Source: Verrucomicrobium sp. BvORR106
GTDB taxonomy: Bacteria; Verrucomicrobiota; Verrucomicrobiia; Verrucomicrobiales; Verrucomicrobiaceae
DNA: 43,073 nt
Assembly (NCBI RefSeq): GCF_000739655.1
Contig: NZ_BATR01000182.1
Coordinates: 1 to 43,073 of the forward strand
Direction: 5' to 3'
The position numbers were made by a program, and so were the translations under genes. A model generated the notes under the pieces. It did no database searches. It saw only the letters and a list, made by a program, of their open reading frames with translations, and was not told the DNA's origin. Within the stretch, counting starts at the first letter, position 1. Every line of letters begins with the position of its first letter. Positions 25,191-31,772 of the stretch are shown here, piece after piece.

Positions 25191-25568
25191 TTATGAGTGC
25201 CCAGCTTTACGCTTATGGATGCAGATGGAATTGCCGTCGGGATCGCTGATGAGCGCCATGTGGCAGACGGGGGATTCGAAGGGCTCAGAGTAGAACTTCA
25301 CGTCCTTGCTCTTGAGCCATTCGACGGCTTTTTCGAAGTCTTCGACTTCGAGAGCCACACCGCCGCCGTCTTTACTGGGCTTCCAGTCAGCCGCCATGTC
25401 CGTAATGGCCAGGACGTGCGGGCCGACTTCGTACTCAACCCAACCATGACCGTCGTGCTCGAATACGGAGCCGGTGGGCAGGTTGAGCACAGTCTCATAG
25501 AAGGCCCGGGCGCGGGCCAAGTCCGTCACGGCGTACCCCGTGAATGCAAACTCGGTAACCTTCAGCAT
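25191..25568 (-). CDS. VOC-family (glyoxalase-fold) protein
   Basis: 125 residues from ATG 25568, which has AAGGAA about eight bases upstream; the frame is open further but without family similarity. Two beta-alpha-beta-beta-beta modules are visible: FTGYAVTDLARARAFYETVLNLPTG with WVEYEVGPHVLAITDM, and GGGVALEVEDFEKAVEWLKSKDVKF with CHMALISDPDGNSICIHKRK. This matches the glyoxalase/bleomycin-resistance/dioxygenase superfamily. The exact reaction is unknown, and it is shorter than and unlike methylmalonyl-CoA epimerase at the N-terminal histidine motif. It lies 22 bases after sucC and 44 bases before sucD, so it is probably co-expressed with the TCA enzyme. Confidence 0.88.
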   Translation of the reverse strand: MLKVTEFAFTGYAVTDLARARAFYETVLNLPTGSVFEHDGHGWVEYEVGPHVLAITDMAADWKPSKDGGGVALEVEDFEKAVEWLKSKDVKFYSEPFESPVCHMALISDPDGNSICIHKRKAGHS

Positions 25569-25590
25569 GGTGGCGATTCCTTGGAGGGTT

Positions 25591-26778
25591 TTATGCCGCA
25601 GCGACAGCCGCGACGATCTTCTGCGCCGCATCCGTCAGGTCATCTGCGCCAGTGATGGCGAGACCACTGTTGGCGAGCGTTTCCTTGCCAGCCGCCACGT
25701 TGTTTCCTTCAAGCCGGACCACGAGCGGGAGGCTGAGGCCGGTTTCCTGGGCTGCGGCGATGATGCCGGTGGCGATGACGTTGCAGTCCATGATGCCGCC
25801 GAAGATGTTCACCAGAATGCCCTTCACGTTCGGGTCGCCCAGGATGATCTTGAAGGCCGCTGCGACCTGATCCTTGGAGGCACCACCACCCACATCGAGG
25901 AAGTTGGCAGGGTCGCCGCCGTGGAACTTGATGATGTCCATGGTGGCCATGGCCAGGCCCGCGCCGTTCACGAGACAGGCGATGTTGCCGTCCAGGCCGA
26001 TGTAGCTGAGGCCGAACTCGCTGGCCGCCACTTCACGAGGGTCTTCCTCAGAGGTGTCGCGCAGGGCCACGACGTCCTTCTGACGATACAGAGCGTTGTC
26101 GTCAAAGTTGAATTTGGCATCGAGGGCCACCACTTGGTTGTCAGTGGTGATGGCGAGGGGGTTCACCTCCACCAGGGAACAGTCGCTCTGGATGTAGAGC
26201 TTGTAGAGGGCAGTGAAGAGCTTCACGGCCTGGTTCATGAGGGCGCCGCGCAGCCCCAGGGCGGCAGCGATTTTCCGGCACTGGTAGCCCTGCAGGCCGA
26301 GCGTTGGGTGGACGAACTCCTTGATGATCTTCTCCGGGGTCTTTTCGGCCACCTCTTCGATGTTCATCCCGCCTTCGGTGCTGGCGATGATGGCGTGACG
26401 GCTGGTGCTGCGGTCGAAAAGGATGGCAAAATAATGCTCCTTGGCGATGTCCACCGACTTGGCGATGAGGACCTTGCTCACAAGTTTGCCTTCCGGTCCA
26501 GTCTGGTGGGTCACCAGGGTCTGGCCGAGCATTTTCCCGGCGATGTCCTGAGCTTCTTCCGCGGTGTTGATGACGTGCACCCCGCCTTTGAAGCCGTTGG
26601 TGAAGGTCCCCTTGCCGCGGCCACCCGCGTGCACCTGGGCCTTTACCACCAGTCCGGTTCCTCCGATTTCGCGGGCGGCCGCACCGGCCTCCTCCGCGGT
26701 GGCGGCCACTTTCCCTTGCGGGGTGGCGACTCCAAACTTCTCAAAGAGTTCCTTGGCCTGGTATTCGTGAATATTCAT
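25591..26778 (-). CDS. sucC: Succinyl-CoA ligase, beta subunit
   Basis: 395 residues with the ATP-grasp domain at the N-terminus ([36 protein letters not shown] with the nucleotide-binding GGRGKG). The metal and nucleotide site follows at [11 protein letters not shown] and [15 protein letters not shown], then the CoA-ligase C-terminal domain with [33 protein letters not shown] and [17 protein letters not shown]. Length is normal. It heads a sucC-VOC-sucD unit and diverges from the rsbW-like gene across 165 bases. NTP specificity (ATP or GTP) cannot be settled by eye. Confidence 0.96.
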   Translation of the reverse strand: MNIHEYQAKELFEKFGVATPQGKVAATAEEAGAAAREIGGTGLVVKAQVHAGGRGKGTFTNGFKGGVHVINTAEEAQDIAGKMLGQTLVTHQTGPEGKLVSKVLIAKSVDIAKEHYFAILFDRSTSRHAIIASTEGGMNIEEVAEKTPEKIIKEFVHPTLGLQGYQCRKIAAALGLRGALMNQAVKLFTALYKLYIQSDCSLVEVNPLAITTDNQVVALDAKFNFDDNALYRQKDVVALRDTSEEDPREVAASEFGLSYIGLDGNIACLVNGAGLAMATMDIIKFHGGDPANFLDVGGGASKDQVAAAFKIILGDPNVKGILVNIFGGIMDCNVIATGIIAAAQETGLSLPLVVRLEGNNVAAGKETLANSGLAITGADDLTDAAQKIVAAVAAA

Positions 26779-26943
26779 GGAAAAATGCCGTTGATTCTGC
26801 GGTGAACTGCACCTTTTACGGGAGACCGCGACTATGGAAACTGGCGCTCAAGCGTCAAGCAAGGAACCCAAGGAACTTCTAGGTGACCCGGCCTCCCTGG
26901 AATGCCTGCTTGCACAAACCCTTAAGCAAGCAATAATTCCGCC

Positions 26944-27381
26944 ATGCGGCCAGGCAGCCTCAGCACCAAGCTCAATGTCCACCTCCGCGAGACGGAACTG
27001 GTGGGCAAAATTGTGCGGGAGTTCGGCCAATGGCACGATGTGCCGGAGCAAACCGTCTTTCTGGTCAAGCTCTCCCTGGATGAACTGGTGACCAATATTG
27101 TGGTCCACTCCGCCGGCCAAGTTCCCTGCGTGCGGGAGATCGTTCTGCGGCTGACGACGAATCAGCACGAACTCTGGGCCGAGGTGGAAGACGACGGCTG
27201 CGCCTTCAATCCGCTGGACCTGCCCATCCCGGACGTCGCCGCCCCGCTGCAAGACCGTTCGCCCGGCGGCCTCGGCATCCACCTCGTCCGCAGCCTGATG
27301 GACCGGGTCAATTACAAGCGCGTGGGCCAGCGCAACCTGCTCGTCCTGTCCAAGAAAGTGACTCAGCCTTCCGCCGCCTAA
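26944..27381 (+). CDS. RsbW/SpoIIAB-like anti-sigma kinase
   Basis: 145 residues of the GHKL ATPase fold used in partner switching. The N-box is LVKLSLDELVTNIVVHSAG (E and N for Mg-ATP). The G1 box is VEDDGCAFNPLDLP and the G2 box is PGGLGIHLVRSLMDRVNY. It would phosphorylate the STAS protein encoded five bases downstream and, when free, bind a sigma factor or another target. No sigma gene of the SigB/SigF type is in the window. The ATG at 26944 has no Shine-Dalgarno. A weak promoter-like pair (TTGCAC 26910-26915, AATAAT 26932-26937) ends only six bases upstream, so leaderless expression is possible but unproven. Confidence 0.9.
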   Translation: MRPGSLSTKLNVHLRETELVGKIVREFGQWHDVPEQTVFLVKLSLDELVTNIVVHSAGQVPCVREIVLRLTTNQHELWAEVEDDGCAFNPLDLPIPDVAAPLQDRSPGGLGIHLVRSLMDRVNYKRVGQRNLLVLSKKVTQPSAA

Positions 27382-27386
27382 TTGCC

Positions 27387-27743
27387 ATGACCCTCGATTC
27401 TGAAATTCTGCCCGACCTGACCCTGGCCAAGCTGAGTGGCCAGGTGGACACCCTGACCGCCACGGAGCTGGAAATGAAGCTGGGGGATCTGGCAGAAGTG
27501 ACGCGCCGCGCCCTGCTGGTGGACTGCTCCGATCTCACCTACATCAACAGTGCCGGCCTGCGGGTTTTCCTCATCGTGGCCAAAAAGTTGGAAACGGCTG
27601 GCGGTCTCTGTGCCTTTTGCGGCCTGACCCCGAACGTGCGGCTCGTGTTCGAGACCATCGGATTCGACCGCATCCTCAAGCTCTACGAAAACCGGGCCGT
27701 GGCGCTTGAGCAGATGGCCCCACCCCAGGCGCAGGCCGCCTAA
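27387..27743 (+). CDS. STAS-domain anti-sigma-factor antagonist
   Basis: 118 residues of the SpoIIAA/RsbV fold. The phosphorylation site is S55 in CSDLTYINSAGLRVFLIVAK, preceded by KLSGQVDTLTATELEMKL. The C-terminal FETIGFDRILKLYENRAVALEQM is also typical. The unphosphorylated form would sequester the kinase encoded just upstream, and phosphorylation by that kinase would release it. It sits five bases after the kinase gene and 18 bases before a PP2C phosphatase gene, which completes the cassette. Confidence 0.92.
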   Translation: MTLDSEILPDLTLAKLSGQVDTLTATELEMKLGDLAEVTRRALLVDCSDLTYINSAGLRVFLIVAKKLETAGGLCAFCGLTPNVRLVFETIGFDRILKLYENRAVALEQMAPPQAQAA

Positions 27744-27761
27744 CACCCTTCTTTTCTCCAG

Positions 27762-29708
27762 GTGTTGTTCAGGCGGCTGCTTCAGGGATCTCTTCAATCG
27801 CGGTTCACGCGGCTGATCGTCATTCCTTCCGCCGCCTTTTTGCTGCTCGTACTGGGTCTGGTGACCGCCCGTATCTTCCGGAGCGCGGTGGAGCAGGCCC
27901 AGGCCGCAGCCCTGAATCTCGCCCGCATCCATGCCACGAAGCTCGATCGAGCCTTGGCTGAAGCGGCCCGCGTGCCGGACATGCACGCCCGACTGCTGGA
28001 AAGCGGTCTCATTCAAAATCAGGAGACCCTCCACCGTTACCTCACGGACGTCGTGTCCCGGACAGGGGGCATCTATGGCAGTTGCCTGGCCTTCCAGCCC
28101 AACACCTTCGCCCCCGAGGAGCGCAACTACTGCCCCTACGCCTACCGTGCGGGAGGGAAGACGGAGTTCTCCCTGCTCACGCCCCCCACCTACGATCACT
28201 TTCTCTGGGACTGGTATCAGCAACCCAAGCGACTGGGGCACCCCATGTGGATCGAGCCCTTTTTTGACGAAGGCGGTGGCAATGTGCTCATGATCACCCG
28301 CGCGGTGCCGTTTTACCACACCAAGCCGGACGGCACGAAGGGCGACTTCAAAGGCGTCGCCACCATCGACATCTCCCTGGACCAAATCACCGCCGGGCTC
28401 AGCTCAGTGAAGGTCGGCGAAACTGGCTACGCCATGCTCCTGAGCACTGAGGGGCGCATCATCGCGTGTCCCGATGCCTCCAAGGTGATGAAGGTGCGTC
28501 TGGAAGACCTCAACCCGGTACTGGCCCACTCCATGATGCCGGGCAGCGAGGGCTTCATCAACACCTTCAACCCGCTCGACCAAAAGGAGGCCTGGGTCGC
28601 CTTTGCCCCCGTGCAGACCGCGAACTTCATGCTCGCCCTCGTTTACCCGGCAGATGAGGTGTTTCGCAACGCCTACCGGTCTTTGGGTGAAATGCTCATC
28701 ATCGTCTTCGTGGCGGTGTCAGGCCTTTTCATCAGCTTGTGGCTGGTGGCCCGCTCCGTGAGCCGCCCCGTGATCAAGCTGGCGGCAGCCGCCCGGAGAA
28801 TCGCCGGGGGCGATCTGGATCACCGGTTCAACGAAGCCGTGAACATCGATGAAGTGCATGACCTCGCGTCGGCCTTCACCAAGATGACGCGGGACCTGAA
28901 GATGCGCATGGAGGAGCTGCGTCACACCTCCGCCCTCCGCGAACGCATGGAGGGCGAGCTCAATGCCGCCCGCCGCATCCAGATGAGCATGCTGCCCAAG
29001 CAGTGGTCCGATCGGGCCGACTGGCCGGAACATGCCTCGATCGCCCTGCACGCCATCATCCAGCCCGCCCGTGAGGTGGGAGGCGACTTCTACGACTATC
29101 GTTTCCTGGATCCCGAAAGGCTCTCCATCCTCATCGGCGATGTCTCAGGCAAAGGCGTGCCCGCCGCCCTCTTCATGGCCATGACGCAGACGCTCTTCCA
29201 GGCTCATGCCAGCCCGGAACGCACGGTGTCCGGCATCATGTCCCGGGTCAATGACGCTCTGTGTGACGAGGCTCACACCGGCATGTTCGTGACCCTCCTC
29301 TACGCCGTGCTCAATGTGCGCACAGGCACGCTGGAGATCTGCAACGCTGGTCACCCCCCACCCTACCGTCTCAGCGCTGCCGGAGAACTCGACACCATCA
29401 AGAGCGACCGCAACCCCGCCCTGGGGCTGGTGCGCAATTTCGACTTCAGCACGGGCAGCTTCCAGCTCACCCCTGGCGACCGGCTCTTCTTCTACACCGA
29501 TGGCGTCACCGAGGCCTTCAACACCGCCAAGGAACTCTACACTCATCAACGCCTGGAAAACCTGCTGGTCGCCAATGCCAACCAAAGCGTGGACCAGCTC
29601 ACCCAGACCGTGATCGCGGATGTGCAACTGCACAGTCTGAACCACGAGGCCTCCGATGACTTGACCGTGCTGGCCGTCGGGTACGTGGGGAGAAAGGAGA
29701 AGGGTTAG
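27762..29708 (+). CDS. Membrane-bound PP2C (SpoIIE/RsbU-type) phosphatase with extracellular Cache sensor and HAMP
   Basis: 648 residues starting at GTG 27762. TM1 is at about residues 20-42 (IPSAAFLLLVLGLVTARIF). A large extracytoplasmic double-Cache-like sensor follows (GGIYGSCLAFQPNTF, NVLMITRAVPFYH, KGVATIDISLDQI, GYAMLLSTEGRII). TM2 is near 310-330 (LIIVFVAVSGLFISLWLVA), then a HAMP linker (RRIAGGDLDHRFNEAVNIDEVHDLASAF). The C-terminal SpoIIE phosphatase carries REVGGDFYDYRFLD, LIGDVSGKGVPAALFMA and SDDLTVLAVGY, the acidic metal ligands. It probably dephosphorylates the STAS protein when an external ligand is sensed. The last residues (GRKEKG) and the stop lie in a heptamer-repeat tract. 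Confidence 0.93.
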   Translation: MLFRRLLQGSLQSRFTRLIVIPSAAFLLLVLGLVTARIFRSAVEQAQAAALNLARIHATKLDRALAEAARVPDMHARLLESGLIQNQETLHRYLTDVVSRTGGIYGSCLAFQPNTFAPEERNYCPYAYRAGGKTEFSLLTPPTYDHFLWDWYQQPKRLGHPMWIEPFFDEGGGNVLMITRAVPFYHTKPDGTKGDFKGVATIDISLDQITAGLSSVKVGETGYAMLLSTEGRIIACPDASKVMKVRLEDLNPVLAHSMMPGSEGFINTFNPLDQKEAWVAFAPVQTANFMLALVYPADEVFRNAYRSLGEMLIIVFVAVSGLFISLWLVARSVSRPVIKLAAAARRIAGGDLDHRFNEAVNIDEVHDLASAFTKMTRDLKMRMEELRHTSALRERMEGELNAARRIQMSMLPKQWSDRADWPEHASIALHAIIQPAREVGGDFYDYRFLDPERLSILIGDVSGKGVPAALFMAMTQTLFQAHASPERTVSGIMSRVNDALCDEAHTGMFVTLLYAVLNVRTGTLEICNAGHPPPYRLSAAGELDTIKSDRNPALGLVRNFDFSTGSFQLTPGDRLFFYTDGVTEAFNTAKELYTHQRLENLLVANANQSVDQLTQTVIADVQLHSLNHEASDDLTVLAVGYVGRKEKG

Positions 29709-29802
29709 GAGGAAAGGGTTAGATGTTTGGTGTTATGAGCTAGCACCTCCACGATGCCGGTCCTTTCCTCATAACTCATAACCCCCACCTTCTAACCCAC
29801 CC
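29687..29802. repeat. Inverted heptamer-repeat hairpin between the PP2C and pseudouridine synthase genes
   Basis: The left arm 29687-29742 splits into eight 7-base units, including AGGGTTA twice (29701 and 29715). The right arm 29761-29802 splits into six, including CTCATAA twice in tandem (29768 and 29775) and CTTCTAA. The arms are broadly complementary (G-rich left, C-rich right). The TAG stop of the phosphatase gene lies inside the left arm, and the pseudouridine synthase ATG begins three bases after the right arm. It may be a terminator or a translation-modulating structure. Confidence 0.72.
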
Positions 29803-29805
29803 TCA

Positions 29806-30498
29806 ATGTTCCTCTCCCGACTGATTGCCAAGCACAAGGGCATGGGGAGGGCGGCCGCGATGCAGGCCATTGCGGGAAAAAGGGTGCGAGTGGAGGATCA
29901 GGTGGTGACGGATGGGCAACATGAGGTGGATCGCTTTTCCACCGTCTCGCTCGATGACACCCTGGTCCAACAGGGCGAGCAGGCCCTGTACATCATGCTG
30001 CACAAACCCGTCGGCTACCTCAGCGCCACGAGTGACCCTCAGCATCCCACGGTCATCGACCTGATCGACCACCCCGCACGGGAAACCCTGCACATTGCCG
30101 GCCGACTGGACCGCAGTTCTTCGGGCCTGCTGCTGCTGACCAACGACGGACGCTGGTCGAAACGCCTTACTGAGCCAGGGGAAAAAGTGGACAAGGTCTA
30201 TCTGGTCGAAACCGCCGAACCCATCGTGCCGGAGGCCGTGGAGCTGTTTGCCAGAGGGTTCTATTTTCACACCGAAGACCTGACCACCCTGCCTGCGGAG
30301 CTGGAGATCCTGGGAGAGCGGCTTGCGAGAGTCACTCTGCATGAAGGACGCTATCACCAGATCAAGCGCATGTTTCACCGGGTGGAGAATCGCGTCATTT
30401 CCTTGCACCGTGAAAGCATTGGATCGCTCGGGCTGTCAGACCTGCCTCCGGGAGCATGGCGGGAACTGCGACGCAATGAGACCCTCACTCCAGGTTGA
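29806..30498 (+). CDS. RsuA/RluB/E/F-family pseudouridine synthase
   Basis: 230 residues. The N-terminus is an S4 RNA-binding domain (MFLSRLIAKHKGMGRAAAMQAIAGKRVRVEDQVV). The catalytic domain contains YIMLHKPVGYLSATSDPQHPTVIDLI and the aspartate motif IAGRLDRSSSGLLLLTNDG, then VYLVETAEPI and VTLHEGRYHQIKRMFHRVENRVISLHR. It isomerises a uridine in ribosomal RNA. An RsuA-like (16S) target is suggested by the length and the lack of a long C-terminal tail, but RluE-like activity is possible. The gene begins directly after a pyrimidine-rich heptamer repeat, without a visible Shine-Dalgarno. Confidence 0.92.
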   Translation: MFLSRLIAKHKGMGRAAAMQAIAGKRVRVEDQVVTDGQHEVDRFSTVSLDDTLVQQGEQALYIMLHKPVGYLSATSDPQHPTVIDLIDHPARETLHIAGRLDRSSSGLLLLTNDGRWSKRLTEPGEKVDKVYLVETAEPIVPEAVELFARGFYFHTEDLTTLPAELEILGERLARVTLHEGRYHQIKRMFHRVENRVISLHRESIGSLGLSDLPPGAWRELRRNETLTPG

Positions 30499-30510
30499 AG
30501 CCGGGAAGCC

Positions 30511-30867
30511 TCAGCGGCCAAAATAGACCTTCCAAGGTGGAGTGCCGGAATCTGGACCGCCACGACCAACCCAAACATCATACTCGATCAGGAAGTTAAA
30601 CTGATCCATCACCACCAGTACGACCAGGAGCGTCACCCAGGATATTCTTGCCCACCGATTCAGCGCGGCGCTTGATGACGAGGCAAGAAATACGCCGCAA
30701 GAAGGTAGCAATGCCCATGCGAACTCTCGCGGCTCGATTCCGACATGGCAGATGGGGTATCTGTCAATAGACTGATAGACGATCACGCTGGACACAATGA
30801 CGCAGACGCTCATCGACAATAGAAGATAAGCTTTACACAATCGATCTCGAAGGGCGGGCGTCAGCAT
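30511..30867 (-). CDS. Small membrane protein of unknown function
   Basis: 118 residues with about three hydrophobic segments: KAYLLLSMSVCVIVSSVIVYQS (about 12-33), FAWALLPSCGVFLASSSSAA (about 49-68) and ISWVTLLVVLVVMDQFNFLI (about 74-93). The C-terminal tail (VWVGRGGPDSGTPPWKVYFGR) is hydrophilic. Base composition is lower in GC than its neighbours, which could mean recent acquisition. It is convergent with the pseudouridine synthase gene, only 12 bases from its stop. I recognise no family. Confidence 0.6.
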   Translation of the reverse strand: MLTPALRDRLCKAYLLLSMSVCVIVSSVIVYQSIDRYPICHVGIEPREFAWALLPSCGVFLASSSSAALNRWARISWVTLLVVLVVMDQFNFLIEYDVWVGRGGPDSGTPPWKVYFGR

Positions 30868-30974
30868 AAGTTATGTGAGGCAGGAGAGATCACTCTTGGT
30901 GCCTCAGCAACCACCGTCGCACTTAGCATCAGCGCCGGGGAGGCGATACCAAGAAGATTCAGGAGGAGGCAACG

Positions 30975-31127
30975 ATGAATGATCCAAGCCGCAAATCCGT
31001 GGACACCATGGAGCCGCTTTTTCCATCCTCAATCAATATCGACCCCGCACCTATGAAAAGTCCGGACGCCTCAGTGGGTGTCATCTTGCCCAAATCAGGC
31101 TCGACGAAGGAGCAATGGCTGTCATGA
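30975..31127 (+). CDS. 50-codon small ORF with perfect Shine-Dalgarno
   Basis: ATG 30975 is preceded by a perfect AGGAGG (30964-30969) five bases away, one of the best ribosome-binding sites in this window, and the frame ends at TGA 31125-31127. The product is hydrophilic, and its middle part MEPLFPSSINIDPAPMK loosely resembles DPLFAPIPEDDTKIDPNAPK from the membrane protein encoded at 36179. The gene for a paralogue of that protein begins 22 bases downstream. It may be a genuine leader peptide or small protein, or the remnant of a duplicated WTIQEQV-family gene. The rest of the gap 30868-30974 shows nothing I recognise. Confidence 0.5.
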   Translation: MNDPSRKSVDTMEPLFPSSINIDPAPMKSPDASVGVILPKSGSTKEQWLS

Positions 31128-31149
31128 TGGACGGTGCCCGACGAATGCC

Positions 31150-31659
31150 ATGAACTCGTTTCCGTTTGTCCTCCTGGCCCTCGCCGCCGCTGGCGTGGCA
31201 GCTCACTTGCTGACAGCATGGATTGCCCATCGCTCCGAGACTCCGGAGTTTCGTGAGTCCCCGAAGGATGAACCCCCATCCCCTCCTCCAGGGTCCAAGA
31301 GCTGGACCATTCAGGAGCAGGTGACGTCCAAGATCCACTGGGACACTCCGGCGGATGAAGTGCGGGCGTGGTTGGAGGAAAAACACTACATCTCCGGAAA
31401 AGACGCTAACCGCATGCTCGCCATTGCCCAGCGAAAGAGAAAACTGGCGGTGCGGGAGAGGGCCGTCTACGGCATGTTGATTTCCGGGGTGGGAATGGTT
31501 GCCACTGGCGTGCCGACCGCTTTCGCCGCAGTGGGAGGGGTGCTCCTGGGAGGGAGGACGCTGGCACTGCTTGCCGTCTTTTGCATCTGTGCCTTCTGGT
31601 TTCTCAAGTGTCTGCTGCGTCTCATCACCGGCAACACCAGTGCCCCGATTGATTCATAA
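31150..31659 (+). CDS. WTIQEQV-motif small membrane protein, copy 1
   Basis: 169 residues from ATG 31150. An N-terminal transmembrane segment (FPFVLLALAAAGVAAHLLTAWIA) is followed by a Pro-rich charged linker and a conserved cytoplasmic-looking module, WTIQEQVTSKIHWDTP with DEVRAWLEEKHYISGKDA. Two more hydrophobic segments follow (ISGVGMVATGVPTAFAAVGGVLL and LALLAVFCICAFWFLKCLL), ending RLITGNTSAPIDS. It is clearly paralogous to the protein encoded at 36179, sharing motif, spacing, topology and tail. I recognise no named family or catalytic residues. The large PVC dehydrogenase gene lies 113 bases downstream on the same strand. Confidence 0.8.
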   Translation: MNSFPFVLLALAAAGVAAHLLTAWIAHRSETPEFRESPKDEPPSPPPGSKSWTIQEQVTSKIHWDTPADEVRAWLEEKHYISGKDANRMLAIAQRKRKLAVRERAVYGMLISGVGMVATGVPTAFAAVGGVLLGGRTLALLAVFCICAFWFLKCLLRLITGNTSAPIDS

Positions 31660-31772
31660 CTCATGGAACGGCAGTGCTCAGCAGCGTGAGCCCAACTGAT
31701 CCAGCATCTTGTGGATTTTGCGAAGGTGCATGTGGATACGCTTTTTGCTCAAGCGCCGTTTTATGAACAGCC

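Noticed and set aside
26910-26937. Promoter-like TTGCAC-N16-AATAAT before the kinase gene
   Set aside because: Only a partial match to consensus, and it would make a nearly leaderless mRNA. Too weak to list as a feature.
26834-27091. 85-codon ORF upstream of and overlapping the kinase gene
   Set aside because: It is in a different frame from the clearly GHKL-type kinase gene, has no family likeness, and fills what looks like a divergent promoter region.
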